From: Polytrichum commune
Taxonomy: Eukaryota; Streptophyta; Polytrichopsida; Polytrichales; Polytrichaceae
Direction: 5' to 3'
DNA length: 60,000 nucleotides
Assembly: GCA_950295325.1 (NCBI GenBank)
Contig: OX485803.1
Location: forward strand, 11,782,001 to 11,842,000
The position numbers and the translations under genes were made by a program. Positions 12,301-23,544 of the stretch are shown piece after piece; position 1 is the first letter of the stretch, and each line of letters begins with the position of its first letter. A model generated the notes under the pieces. The model was given only the letters and a program-made list of their open reading frames with translations. It was not told the DNA's origin and searched no databases.

Positions 12301-15300
12301 TATAGCTTGCCTTCTGTTTAGGGTTTAGGGTTTAAGGTTTACTTAAATTCCCGGTCTGATTTTAAGTTTCTAAGTTTATGCTATGCTTTACATCATAAGT
12401 AACTTTTTGAGGCGATGGGAAATTATCCAGGAGAAAGTGGCATGCCTGGCAGATAATGATGCAAGGATTGCTCTTGATCCCTCCGACTCCTACTACATCC
12501 AAGTATGCACATATGTTCACCCCAAATGTAATTGAATTCCAGTTTGGGAGCAAAGGGAAAAGAAAGAGAAGAGAAAGGGACATTCATCTAAAGAGTGCTT
12601 TGTTGTAATTGGTCTAGCAACAGTGTCAGGTTTAAAAGTCGAGGGATGAAAGATGCCATGCGTTTTTTAGGGCAATGTTAGATCTGTACTATGAATTTTA
12701 ACAATACTTACTGTGCCTCAGACAAAGCCACATGGCCATGGAGATGTACACACTGTGCTCTATAATAGTGGTCTTCTTCCTAAATGGTACATTCCTCCAA
12801 CCAAATATATTTTGTGTGTAAATTGTTAGTCTAGTTCTAACTTTTCATTCCATAATTTACATGTATTAAGAGCACATGGTTACACCTTGGTTAAGGTAGT
12901 TGGGTCTTAAATGGTGCCTGCTCAAGGATACGAAGCATGCGATTAGTACGAGATCCTTAGCAAAATCTAAATTAAGGCTGTAGGCCGGAGCTCATATGAA
13001 TATCTTATACATTATCAAGGTGAAGATTCTCGTGCTCATTAATTGTTCATATAGGTCCTCCCAATTATATTGACTCTTGAGTCTAGAATTGCTATTATAT
13101 TTTGAGCACATAACTCTAATCTCTTTTAAAGTCATGTCTTTTTGGTATCCGTTTTTGGAGCCTCACCTAACCACATACCACTCAAATATAGGTTTCCAAG
13201 TAAGATTAGTAACCCAACTAGGCACGTCTACCTTAATGTTAAAAGTCCTTGTGCATCCACATTGGTCACACTACTGTCCCAACGGTTAGGTCTATCAAAT
13301 TTAAGTCATATGGTTGGTACTTGCAGGCAGAGCGAAGGACGGAAGTGGCTACTATTTTTCCAAGATACAAATGGCTTGCTCTTCAAGGTCTAGACATGGT
13401 CTCTTTCTGGGGTTTTGGTTTTTGGTCGTGACTCGTGAGTCATAATTTCATAATTTGGTAATTGCACAATCTCATCTTTATGATTAACTTCACAATATTA
13501 ATTTTGCAGGCAATTCCTGCAGCATTGGGTGTAAGTTCACTACAAGACATGGATGTCAACTCTCTTGCGGTGCCCCGGAAAGCAAAGGAGGCCATTGGAG
13601 GGATTACACGGTTGACACATGAAAACGGTCAGTGTAAATGATATCCAATATATAATTATATAGAAGCAAGTTCAGATTGCGACTACATTATTTTCTTTAC
13701 ATGTCAAAGGTCTTTCTTATGAGGTCCATAGCCTAACATCAAGGGTATTTTTGGGTTGGTCAGGCTCGCAGATGGTCCTCAATGTGGAGTACAATCAACT
13801 AGACCCACTATTACGTGCAACTGGCCATGCTGACGGAGATGTCAATGATGCTAGTGGTTATTCACCATACCCTGGCAATATCAATCAGGTTAGTGTTTTT
13901 TTTCTTGTGTTGGGTTTTCCCCAGAATTAGAAGTGCTCAAGATTAGAATGCCCTTACACCATGGCAATGTTATTTACTGGGGGAGGTCAAGATTGTGAAT
14001 CTCTTGAAGTACCCTATGCGCAGGTCAGATTCACCACATAGACTCACTGCACAGATCTGTGCTGAAACAAAGTGCCCCAGGTCATCATGTGAATGGTTGG
14101 GATCAGTGTTGGACTGGTATTGTCTTCTTTTTTTATACCATTAGGGTATGGGTATATGACGTTATTTTTCTTTCCGACACCATTTGGGTCTATGTACCAT
14201 GCAAGGACCTTCATACCTAGGTAAACATTGCCCTACTATCAATATGGTTTAGAATGATATTGATTCAAATAAGAACTTGGTTACACAAATATTCTCACAC
14301 CTTGAAATACCCATCAAATATCAATATTTGACTGGTATTTCTCTGATACCATGCATTCACCTACATATCAGTCCAACATTGGTTGGAACCTCTCAAAAGA
14401 TGATGTGGAAATTGAATATAGGTAGAGACGTGCCCAATCCCACTTGAACGTTCAGAATGTTCACTAAGTTTTTTCTTTCTTATGACTGTCATCACAGTCT
14501 CTTGACATGGGGGCATGCTGCATCTCTCTTGCAATAACCGGACGACTTTTATATTAGAACACATCCTACTATGACCATCTACCTAGTCGATCATCTCATG
14601 AAGGATTTTAAAACTCACATTGGACAGCTGTGTTTGCTGACTTATGTGCAGCTGGTAATGAAGATTGGCCCATATTTGCAAGAACTATCAAGGACCAGGG
14701 GAGCCATTGTTGAGTTTGTTAATCCAAAGTAAGTGACTTTTGAACTCTTTGTTTCCATCAGGTTTGCAGGAGCGACAAAAGCTCAATTTTCAAACCCATT
14801 CTGTTGTCAGGCTTTTCAAGGTCACCTTAGATAATAATTTCAATCTCAATGCACAAAATGGCAAGGATGCATTGCTTTTATTCAGTGTCTGTTTACATGC
14901 ATCAAGCTATCTTAGTGTTTGTGGATTTCCTCTTTGTAATAATAATGAGATTTTCTACAGGTATAAAGATGCGAGTAAGACAGAATTCAAATCATCAACA
15001 AGGCTAGAGTGTATGATGCAAGACTATCCAAGGACTCTCTCACCAACTGCAAAAGTGGGATTCACGGTAAGTTTTTTGCATCAAGGGCTGCCACAAATAT
15101 GGGGTAGGTTCATGGACCACTAAAATGTTTTTGGAGCTTGACAAACATGACTGATTTTTTTTCCTTTGTTTCTTGACATCATCTAGAACTGGCTGAATAT
15201 GAATAGGACAATCTGACTACAAAATTGTCAATTTTTAAGAGACTGTCTTCATGCTATATCTGCTGCAAAATAGGAAATTTTGCAGGCCCATGATTCTTAT

Positions 15301-18300
15301 AGGTAGAAATTAGATGTTCGTCCTGGGAGCCAAACACAAAGGGTCCTCATGAGTGTCGGACTGGTGTTGTCTTTTTTTGATACTATTTGGGTATGAATAT
15401 TTGCTGTTATCTTTGTTTTCAATACCATTTGGGTCTATATGCCATGCAAGGACCTTTGGACCTAGGTAAAATCACCCTAGTATCAATATAGTTTAGATTA
15501 GTTTTGACCCAAATAAGAAGTTGGGTATACAAAGATTCTCTCACCTTGACGTACCCACCAAATATCAATACTTGACTGGTATTAGAATTTTGATACCCAT
15601 GGGCAGGTTCTACAATACCATGATTGATGTTGATTATTTATACCATGCCATTCACCTATATACCTGTCGAACCTTACTGCACTGTTCAGAAATTGGTTGC
15701 ATTCCTCAAAAGAATAATTATGCCCTGCAAAAGGCTGTAGGTTAAAAGAATGTGCATCTCTTGGTGGGCATTCTCCAATGTTGGCGATAACGGAATTTTT
15801 TTGTACTGGATATATATATTTGTTGGCATGTAGGTTATGGACACCTGGCTGGCTTATGCCCCTGTCAAGAACAATCCTGAGGATGCAGCCAAGGCAAGCT
15901 CTACTAAACCCCTAAATGCCCAAAGGGTTTAGCACCTTCATAAGATTTTCTATAGAATGTTATTTTTTGATGTCAAAAGTCGTCTTGTCCTACAAAGTTG
16001 TTAGAGATGTTTTTAAGGATCTTATCAATACGGGTATAATATGCAAACTCTTTCATGAACTCCATACTTGAGTTAAAATTTATAATTTGAAACACATGAT
16101 ATGATAACGGGTTAAAAAATAATCCAAGTCATATATAACTGCATATGCTTTCATGCTATGAAAAGATTCAAGGCAAGTTTGGTCACATGTAGGAAAATCA
16201 GCAAAACTTCTATATATGATAGGGTGTTTTAAAAAGGCTAATGTGTGACATTCTTGTAGCCTTTATGTTCTTGTGATCACATACTTGACCGTACCAAGAT
16301 GGCACCACTTCTGTGTCAAAGAAAACATTTGTCCTAGAAGCTTCCTTTCAGATGAAGAGACTGCATTTGATCATTCACCAACCACTATACGGCCTCGTGA
16401 GCATTTAGGGCCTAATGTGTATCGTATGCTTTATTGGTTCTTGATTGCAGAGGCTCCCTGTTCAAGGGTTCCACGTCTAAATTTTTATTTCATTTATTTT
16501 CTAAAGGTCTTGTTTAACCTTGTTTTGATGTTCAAGAACGACCTCCACTATGTTCAGAGCTTTTTGAACACTTGCAGGAATATAAAGATCTTGTCTATGC
16601 ACACTGACTTTTATGTGTATGATGCATACAGTTACCTCAAGGAAACCCAAAACACAGCCCAACATCAGGAGAAATGGCGATCTACAAGGCCAATTGCTTC
16701 ATCCTTAGAAAGGTGATATGGCATTAAAACAAAGAAATTTGCCTACATCAAAACTGATTTTGATGTAGACAAACTTTAAGAGCCAAGATTTTCGTGTATA
16801 AACAATAAAATGTTGAATTAACATCATACATCCCCAATTAATGTCGTGGTAATTGCACAACTTTCTTATTTCTTCTATTATGTGCCATATTATCTTAATA
16901 TGAAGAAATTTATTACATACATTGTAAGATAAGTACATTGTACACTACAAGGTATAACTTTAACGTTATTGTACCTATTATACACTACCATTTGGGAATT
17001 TGTGACGAGGGCATATATGTCTTGTGCTTGTCTCTGGGTTAGAGTGGATGGTAAGGTGCATCATATCAAAGACTAAGGTAAGGTGCATTCTGGCTCATCT
17101 TTCTTGATGCCGAGCTAGAATTTCCACTTGGGAATTGAGTGGGTCTTAAGAATATATAAGATTTCCATGTGGATATTTTCAAGAATGACTATCTTTTCAA
17201 AGCCAAAATGGGAAGCACTCTACAGCATATCTGCTTTCAGAACAAACTTGTATGTGTGAGCTTGTACCAACTTGTGAATGAAATTGTTCACGTAGTGTTG
17301 TTTTTGAGTAGGCTGGCGTGGAAATTGAAGACCCAAAACAGGAAGTTTACAATGGGCAAGAAGTGGAAGTATGGCCACGCATTGTTTGGAGCCCTAGCTG
17401 GGCGCTCACCTTTGCTGAGGTTTGCGAGAAGTTGAGTGGATTTATTAAAATATCACAACGCTCTACCCTTGTAATTGATGGCCGAGATATCTCACTCAAG
17501 GATGTTACATTGGATGGCACTCTTGTCCTTCGCAGCAATCCAGATGCCCAGGTGAGAACTTATTTTGAACCAAGCTTTTTGAGCATTCAATTTGTTGAAA
17601 CACCTGTGAAGGAAACTCTCTTACATGACCCCTTAAAGGAACAGGGGTGTGTTTATACGGGATACATGACAATTTCATTAGCTTGGTGTATGATGTTGAA
17701 TCTATGTATAGCACAACCTTTTAGAAAAAGGAAGTGAAAATAAATTCATTTGTGACAATGGTGATTAGATATATGCGGTATGTATTTGAGTCTAGTTCTT
17801 TTAAATGAGTACAAACCTCCCCATTATTTATTTAAAAGATTTGTATCCTATGATTGGAATAATGCATATGATAAATGGGCTAAGAAGTTGTAGATAGGAT
17901 CACTTGTAAAAGTTTTAGCTTGAAATATCAAGAAGCAATCTAAAACTCCCTCAGTATTACACCCTCTCAGACCTTTCAGGGTGAAGTCCGAATTTCCTTC
18001 CCATGGTCACAGAGAATGGAAATTCAAGGAATTGTGAACATCGAGAGATAGCAGGGATAATCTTGTGTCACATTTGATATTTCAAAGGACCTTTATCATT
18101 GAGTCTTGTTGCTTAACTGGTTATTATAATTTTCCTTTAGGCTTTGCAAGTTATTTCCATTTTGTTTAAATCACATTAGGCATGATAGACCTCTCGTGTT
18201 GCTACACCACGATATGATTTCACATACAATCTGTCAAGCTGTTGGTCTGTTACTTGATGGTCCAGTTTTTCCTCTGAGTCAATTAATGACGAAGTGCTCT

Positions 18301-18521
18301 TTTTTTAATATAATTGTTTACCTTGCTTGCAGGCAAGGCTGTCACATGTGCTTGTGCAGAACAGGGGTTGGGAATTCAGGTCTGTGGATTACAGAGACAA
18401 GGCATTCTCAGAAGTAATTAGGATTCGTGGCTTTCAGATCAAGAAAGATGAGCAATGTTCGATTGCTTTTGATAAGGCCGGCCCAAGCTGGATAGAAAAT
18501 GTTTCTTTCTCAGGCTTGTAA
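9318..18521 (+). CDS. USP: UDP-sugar pyrophosphorylase, complete 17-exon gene
   Basis: USP converts sugar 1-phosphates plus UTP to UDP-sugars and pyrophosphate, in the cytosolic nucleotide-sugar salvage pathway (broad specificity: Glc, Gal, GlcA, Xyl, Ara). Exons: 9318-9401, 10165-10266, 10501-10617, 11081-11221, 11783-11867, 11971-12098, 12431-12502, 12722-12786, 13327-13387, 13510-13627, 13764-13888, 14652-14728, 14961-15066, 15834-15893, 16632-16712, 17312-17551, 18333-18521. The sum is 1851 nt, 616 residues, against about 614 in Arabidopsis. The start is the first in-frame ATG after an upstream TGA at 9237. Landmarks: nucleotidyltransferase loop [17 protein letters not shown] (residues ~132-148), IMTSDDTH (~187-194), KPHGHGD (~245-251), [10 protein letters not shown] (~275-284), [20 protein letters not shown] and [13 protein letters not shown]. 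All are intact, so the enzyme should be active. Intron 14 uses a GC donor. Introns 4, 8, 11 and 13 contain MITE copies. Confidence 0.97.
9530..10145 (+). repeat. Three-unit tandem repeat in USP intron 1
   Basis: Three direct copies of a ~210-bp unit fill most of the 763-bp intron. The landmark AGTCACCATGTCAC starts at 9581, 9790 and 10002, giving periods of 209 and 212. Each unit also has GGAGGTGATGTGAGAGATGACAA, which is partly the inverse of the first landmark, and AAGAGAAGGAACTGA. Units 1 and 2 end with GTAAACAG, a potential cryptic acceptor. Unit 3 runs directly into the real acceptor of exon 2 at 10164. Confidence 0.85.
11340..11742 (+). mobile_element. Family A element in USP intron 4
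   Basis: It starts TTAAGGTAGATGGGTCTTGA and ends GGCATGTCTACCTTA, with both inverted ends present, ~400 bp. It occupies most of intron 4 (11222-11782), ending about 40 bp before the exon 5 acceptor. It is in the same orientation as the gene. Confidence 0.72.
12891..13236 (+). mobile_element. Family A element in USP intron 8
   Basis: It starts TTAAGGTAGTTGGGTCTTAA and ends GGCACGTCTACCTTAA, in the gene's orientation. Intron 8 runs 12787-13326, so the element makes up most of it. Internal landmarks match the copies at 7269 and 11340. Confidence 0.72.
14104..14382 (+). mobile_element. Family B element in USP intron 11
   Basis: It begins CAGTGTTGGACTGGTAT and ends ATCAGTCCAACATTGG, a clear pair of inverted ends. 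Internal landmarks ACCATTTGGGTCTATGTACC and CATCAAATATCAATATTTGA match the other family B copies. It sits inside intron 11 (13889-14651). Confidence 0.75.
15351..15673 (+). mobile_element. Family B element in USP intron 13
   Basis: It starts GAGTGTCGGACTGGTGTTGT and ends ATACCTGTCGAACC. Compared with the copy at 14104 it keeps CATGCAAGGACCTT, AGGTAAAATCACCCTAGTAT and the CATCAAATATCAATA-type block with substitutions. It sits inside intron 13 (15067-15833), so two family B insertions lie within 1.3 kb of one gene. Confidence 0.72.
15894..16631 (+). other. GC-AG intron (USP intron 14)
   Basis: The exon 14 coding sequence ends ...GCAGCCAAG and is followed by GCAAGC, not GT. The next coding block resumes after ACAG at 16631 with [20 protein letters not shown], which aligns directly to plant USP. 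No GT nearby preserves both the frame and the conserved residues. AG|GCAAG matches the strong consensus that GC donors need. The intron is 738 bp. Confidence 0.88.
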
Positions 18522-18912
18522 TCATCACTGTTGGTGTCCGAGAAGATTCAGTATATTTTGACATATAGAGTTTTTTTTAAATAATTATGTCTTGAAAGAG
18601 CACACAAAACCTGATTACACAGAATCACTACCTATCAGTGGTGAAATATTTTTGTGCGAAGTCTAATTTAATGACTGCTATTGTCGCTCAAATAAAAGTA
18701 CGATAACTTTTCAGAGTCAACCAATATTTCACAATATTTACCAATATTGTGGAAATCATAGTTCTGCTCATGGGTAGATGTTTCTGTGCTTTGTAGTTGT
18801 TATAGTGTGGTGATGTCTCATTTTCGAAGTTTAGTTTGCTGTGAATATATGGGATCTCTTATAACCTTGTACAATAAGGTGGCAAAAGAATGAAGAGTTC
18901 TTCAGACGTGAG
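18522..18912 (+). other. USP 3' UTR with candidate polyadenylation signal
   Basis: Non-coding sequence after the USP stop. AATAAA occurs at 18691-18696, about 170 nt past the stop, a plausible polyadenylation signal. A pogo-type element begins at 18915, so the transcript probably ends before it. Confidence 0.5.
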
Positions 18913-18914
18913 TA

Positions 18915-19512
18915 CAGTAATCTCCCGCTTAAGTACGCACCCGTTTAAGTACGCATCCCGGTTAAGTGTGCAATTTTTTGACCAAAAATAGGGTTCATAC
19001 TTCATTGTTTGAACATGTCATGCAAAGTCATTTGCCACAAATGCATGAATTTTTTACAGTTGAAATTCAATGTCAGTTTGTTAATGTTTCAGTGAAATGT
19101 CTTAAGCAATCGTTGCAGTTCATCATACATTTGTTCAACTTCTGTTTGAATATTAGAGCAAAGTAATTGGTCGTCGATGTCGAGGACATTGTTGAGTAGA
19201 GCTTCAAAGCCTATGAAGTTGGTAGCACTATCAAATTCAACAAATGTTCCAATTGTCCCAAACTTTTCAGATGGTGCCTAACTTCATACTCCCGCCCCAG
19301 AGCCCGCTTGCTTGGCGTGTTCGGTTTGCTCAACTTTGTAATGATTTCACATCGTTGGGCTTCGGTCAAGTGGGTTGCCTCGGGTTTCATCCGTTTCCTG
19401 TTGTGATTCATCGAATCAGAGGATCTACAAAGCAATATAAGTAAAGTACACACCAACTAAGTGCACACCAACGGCTCATGTTCAAAGTGCGTACTTAAGC
19501 GGGAGATTACTG
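18915..19512. mobile_element. Non-autonomous pogo-type (Tc1/mariner) element with perfect 26-bp inverted ends
   Basis: The left end reads CAGTAATCTCCCGCTTAAGT and continues ACGCAC. The right end is its exact 26-bp reverse complement, ending at 19512. Both sides are flanked by TA (18913-18914 and 19513-19514), the target duplication expected of Tc1/mariner elements. Sub-terminal repeats of TTAAGTACGCA follow the left end. At 598 bp it can hold only a fragment of transposase (19211-19456, minus strand). Perfect ends suggest fairly recent movement. Confidence 0.9.
19211..19456 (-). pseudogene. Fragment of pogo-type transposase, N-terminal helix-turn-helix
   Basis: An 81-residue frame inside the 18915-19512 element. 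The central part, LTEAQRCEIITKLSKPN followed by TPSKRALGREYEV, resembles the CENP-B/pogo N-terminal DNA-binding domain, where a Q-R-x-E-I-I-x-x-L block is followed by a Ser/Arg-Ala-Leu-Ala-Arg-Glu-Tyr-type second helix. The catalytic DDE domain is absent, so this copy cannot transpose itself. Autonomous relatives elsewhere would have to supply transposase. Confidence 0.72.
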
Positions 19513-19724
19513 TACATCCAGTGCATTATTTGTGGCTCATGTCACATTGCCATCTAGCCACTCTCACTGCGAATTGTAAGGCTTTTGACTTTCATCTGCT
19601 CGCTTATTAGAAAATCACAAAGTACCTTTTTGAGCCGAAAGGTAGCAGACGGCATTTAGATATCAAAGGGTGAAGCTGAAAGTCAAAGGTATAGGTGTTA
19701 TTCAGCTACTTTTCATAATGGAAC

Positions 19725-20300
19725 ATCTGTATTTGATTGGGGTGTGGTTAGGTGAGGATCGAAGAACAAACAAATGAAGATACATGTTTGAAAGAGACTT
19801 GGCCATTGTCTGGGGAGATTTTTGGGCATAAATTGTCAATATCCCAGTGTTTTCAAGTCCAACCGGTTACATATTGACATCTTTCGGGTTTTGTTTATTA
19901 AATTAAGGTGAATTCCTCTAAAACAATTTGTAATTTTCTTGAAGTCTTCAACTTCAATTGATTCATCTGTAACTAGTAGTTGGTTCTCCCCGTTCAGTGG
20001 ACTAAACTACGTCTTCAAATTTTCTTAACTACTCCACACTTAGAATTGAACGTAATTGGGAAGATCTATGTATTCAATTAAAGAATCAACAAACACGCAC
20101 ATTTGATAACCATAACCAAATCATGGGAGGTCTATTTTTTGTTCAAGCTTCATCTTAGATTTGCTAATGCAACACAACTTTTGATGTGTAAATCTAATTG
20201 ATAGAAGTTGGAGAAGATTAAAGAACACAGTGAATAACACCCACATACCTTAAAGTCTTGCTCACCAGTTGGAGAGTTGAGTCTCAATCTGTCTCTTAAG
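19725..20300 (+). repeat. Family D repeat, split by a family C insertion
   Basis: The outer parts (19725-19809 and 19997-20300) match a continuous repeat at 41460-41830: GGTGTGGTTAGGTGAGGATCG, then CTACGTCTTCAA, then GGGAAGATCTATGTATTCA, then CAACAAACACGCAC. A third partial copy is at 46790-46920. Only this copy contains the ~187-bp family C sequence in the middle. The nature of family D is unknown. Confidence 0.6.
19810..19996 (-). mobile_element. Family C small element nested in family D
   Basis: An about 187-bp unit with ends TGGGGAGATTTTT and GGTTCTCCCCGTTCA. It is the inverted equivalent of the better preserved copy at 27728-27947. Shared internal landmarks include TCCAACCGGTTAC, TTGACATCTTTCGG and TCTTGAAGTCTTCAACTTCAA. 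It is non-coding and probably MITE-like. Confidence 0.6.
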
Positions 20301-21423
20301 TCACTCAGTGGGCAGCTCACCAGTGTGTGAAATCAAGACGCTACCCATGCACTGTCAAAATTATATCTTCTGAACCAGGGAGAGAAATAAACAGAAATAC
20401 CATTCAATCTTTTTAGCTGAATCAGTCTAAAGTGAAAGGAAACTTGAAATGCCTTGTGGACTATGGCAATAGGGGATTATTGCATACGAGCATACCTCTC
20501 ATTCATCCAATGTTAAAGCTTTGAAATAGTATGCAGCCTAGAGGTTACATTCTGAGGTTGATTTGTCACAGGAACTAGGTTAAGAGCATCTAATTAGTTT
20601 AGTCCAAGTCATGTGAGATGAAACAACAACAAATCTATAGGAGATCGAGTTAATATGTTGGCTGGATAAAAGGTGTGCTTGTAATAATCCAAGAATCACA
20701 GTTCCTTACCATGAGTTCTTTTCACGTGATGGTTTTATGATCTACTACTGTAGTAGATTTCAATTCATTTCATAGATTCAAGTCCATCTAGTAGAAGAGA
20801 ACCAATGATAAGGAACCATAATTCTCATAGTGTATACGATAACTTTCTCTCATTGTAGACTATGGAATGTAGTTCAGAGCTCCTACTTTGAAGAGTGCAT
20901 GTAAAAACTTACCTTCCCAAGTAGGTGTATGGTTAATACATTCAATTGATCCCATGAAATTGGGGTCTCTAATACCAATTTTGGAGACGGTTTGACTTTT
21001 AATAAACGTCACCAAGTTATCAACTGTTTCTCATCGTTTCCACCCTCTCCATGATCCCCCACCCACCAGCAAAATATTTCCCTTTCTTCAATGTTTGGTA
21101 GCGGCCCAAGAAGAATAATTTCCGATTTTGAATATCCTAGGGTGGAATATTCTCCACTATCAATGATTCCACGTCTCAAAGCTCCAAGATGTGTTGCATT
21201 GGTTGCTTGTTGAGCTGCATCACATTATTGGATAAAGCTACTACGTACCCAACCCTCACCTTTCCTTCAAATCCCTTTTTGAGGGACAATTTGTTGTACC
21301 CGACATACAATGCTCTGAATGCAACTTTGGTCAAAATTGGGGCAAATGTATGTATGGTCGACTTTTGACCACCAAAACACTCCCATTCTACCCAACATTC
21401 TCTCATAGTCATTTTGGTATATA
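20301..21423. other. No recognised gene; weak minus-strand coding-like stretch at 21000-21420
   Basis: About 1.1 kb without a confident feature. On the minus strand from ~21420 down, a frame reads MRECWVEWECFGGQ, then TKVAFRALYVGYNKLSLKKG, then QPMQHILEL. After stops it continues FLGRYQTLKKGKYFAGG and WGIMERVETM. The composition looks protein-like but I recognise no family, and stops interrupt it. It could be a decayed gene or retroelement piece. Confidence 0.3.
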
Positions 21424-21785
21424 TTAAGGTAGATTCGATCTTAAACAGGTACTTTTTCCAACTACCCCACGTATTCAAGAATCTGAAACACACAATTTGG
21501 CTACGAGATGGTTAGCGAATCTAAATTGAGGCCGTAACAACTTTCCTTATAATTCTTTGAGCTCATGCATTGTTAAAGTGAAGATTCTTGCGCTCATTAA
21601 ATGGTCGAATAGATTATGTTAACTTTTGAGTTTAGAATACTTAACATACTTTGAACATGACACGCAATTTTTTTTTTAAACACATTCTTTTTGGTGTACG
21701 TTCTTGGATGAACAATCAACCAAACACAACTCAAATACAGGTGTCCAATTAAGATAAGTACTTGAAGTAGGCACATCTATCTTAT
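21424..21785 (+). mobile_element. Family A element
   Basis: It starts TTAAGGTAGATTCGATCTTA and ends GGCACATCTATCTTATG, with family A internal order (GAAACACACAATT, GAGATGGTTAGCGAATC, GTGAAGATTCTTGCGCTCATT). It is about 360 bp and non-coding. Confidence 0.68.
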
Positions 21786-22209
21786 GTAACTTAGGTAAGT
21801 GGCCATTATTCAATCATGGCACACCATCATCAAATCTGCATAGTCCAAGACTAACTTAATCTCAACTTCTAAGTACTACACTAAATATTGTAGTTATTTT
21901 TACTAATTCATGTGGTTTCACCAACACTAAATGTTAACCTGACATTATTTGTCATTCCTTGTAAAAAGAAAATTGGCCATGAATGTCAACCAGAAAATAA
22001 CAAACCCAAGTTCCAAACCGGGTGTTTTGGGTGAATAGTACCAGTTTTGCTATTCCCGGTTACCGCTTTATGTATACTAAAAACAAGGCCAGTAAAAACT
22101 CCTTTACTGCTCAGAAACTCAAGTGTCATGGATTTCTCATGTATCATGCCTTTTGGGTGAACGACCTTCCCCTCTGAAACCGAGGCCCTTCCACACTACT
22201 TGCTCTTAT

Positions 22210-22384
22210 TGGCAATGAGAGAAGAAGGTACAGAGACCAGCGTAGAAAGGTAGTACACAACACACATTGATTACATACAATGGACAGAGTGATTAGCTCC
22301 TTCCCTTATATCTTTATTTATATGACTAGGTTATAACCAGCGTTGGCAATCCATATGGAACAATGTCACCAAGACAATCTAGCA
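22210..22384 (-). repeat. 3' LTR of the copia element
   Basis: It matches the repeat at 24952-25121 along its length: GAGAGAAG..GGTA, CGTAGAAAG.TAGTA, ACACACA, CTTTATTTATATGA, CAGCGTTGGCAATCCATATGG and AATGTCACCAA. The LTRs have diverged by many substitutions, so the insertion is old. Confidence 0.82.
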
Positions 22385-22420
22385 TAATTTTCTAATACTC
22401 CCACTTTGCAAGGTGGCATT

Positions 22421-22960
22421 TTACTCCAACCCCATTATTTCATTCAATATCTCATGCTTATCTCTTGCTAAAGCCTCTATTAGAATATCCGCTACCATAT
22501 ATTGCGCTAAAGAATATTCTAACTCTACAACTTTATTCTCAGTATTTTCTCTAATAAAATGGTGTAGCACATCAATATGTTTTGACCGATCATGATTTGT
22601 GGGGTTCTTGGCAAAAATCACAGAACCTTGATTATCGCATATGATAGTTGTTTCCTCCTCTTACACACAACCTACATCCTCCATTAGTTGATTAAGCCAA
22701 ATAGCCTCCCTCGTGCATCGGCTCATTGCCATGTACTCCACCTTCATTATAGATTGTGCTACCGTCTGTTGTCGTTTGCTATACCACGACACAACCCCCT
22801 CTCCAACAAAGAAAATGCATCAGACCCGGTTTCGATATAAATCGGCTTACCACATTTACCGCAAATGCGAGGTCCAGTCTTGTGGCCACCACTGCATACA
22901 TCAAGGACCCTACCGTTTCCTGGTACAAAATCTCCTTCATCATGGACACACCTTATGCAT
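22421..22960 (-). pseudogene. Copia RNase H C-terminal fragment
   Basis: On the minus strand, frames read SWYSKRQQTVAQSIMKVEYMA, then SRCTREAIWLNQLMEDVGC, then ICDNQGSVIFAKNP, then HDRSKHIDVLHHFIRE, then QYMVADILIEALARDKHE. This is the standard end of a Ty1/copia polyprotein (A-E-Y-x-A, D-N-x-x-x-x-x-L-x-x-N-P, H-x-R-x-K-H-I-D, V-A-D-I-L-T-K). It keeps the order but has a stop and substitutions such as AEY to VEY. The frame at 22421-22621 alone is 66 residues and ends at the LTR side, as expected. Confidence 0.82.
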
Positions 22961-23544
22961 GAGGCGTGTAATAATGAAATCCAACGTAAGTTTCTTCATT
23001 GGACGTATCTCCAATGCAGTGATCAAATAGTCAAACAAGGGGGATAGGCTATCAAGCAAGGTCATGAGCATATCCTTGTCCTTCACAAGCACCTCCAAGC
23101 ACGTGAGTTGGTCCTTAAGATATTTTTCCATGTTAATGTGTTCGAGCATATCATCACCTTCATCCATCTTAATGGTGAAGAAATTACGCCTTATAAACAA
23201 AATGTTGGACAAGCTTTTGGTCTCATCTATGTTGCATAATGCCCTTCACGCTTCCGTTTGTCCTTTGATGTGCACCAACTCCTTGCTTCCACTAAGCTCG
23301 TGGCAATAATAGTAAAGGTCATCTTGCATCATCGCTCATATGTCTTCTTGTCATTGTCATTGGTAGTGGATGGTGGTGGCACCTCCAAACAGTCCACGAT
23401 CTTCCAAAGATCTTTGATAGCCAATAACATCTTTAATTTGAACTTATAGAGGTTGAAATTCTCATCATTGAACTTATCAACCATTGTAAGTCTTTCGCCC
23501 TCATCAGAAACCATTTGAAGATTCAAATGCAAGCTCTTATCCAT
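22940..23544 (-). pseudogene. Copia gag fragment
   Basis: Two minus-strand frames. The first (23329-23544) begins MDKSLHLNLQ and contains LTMVDKFNDENFNLYKFKLK, then MLLAIKDLWKIVDC, the N-terminal copia gag pattern (F-x-G-x-N-F-x-x-W-K-x-x-M). The second (22940-23212) has FFTIKMDEGDDMLEHINMEK, then LMTLLDSLSPLFDYLITALE, the UBN2/gag domain. A frameshift or stop separates them. Gag runs almost directly into the RNase H fragment, so several kb of pol have been lost. Confidence 0.8.
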
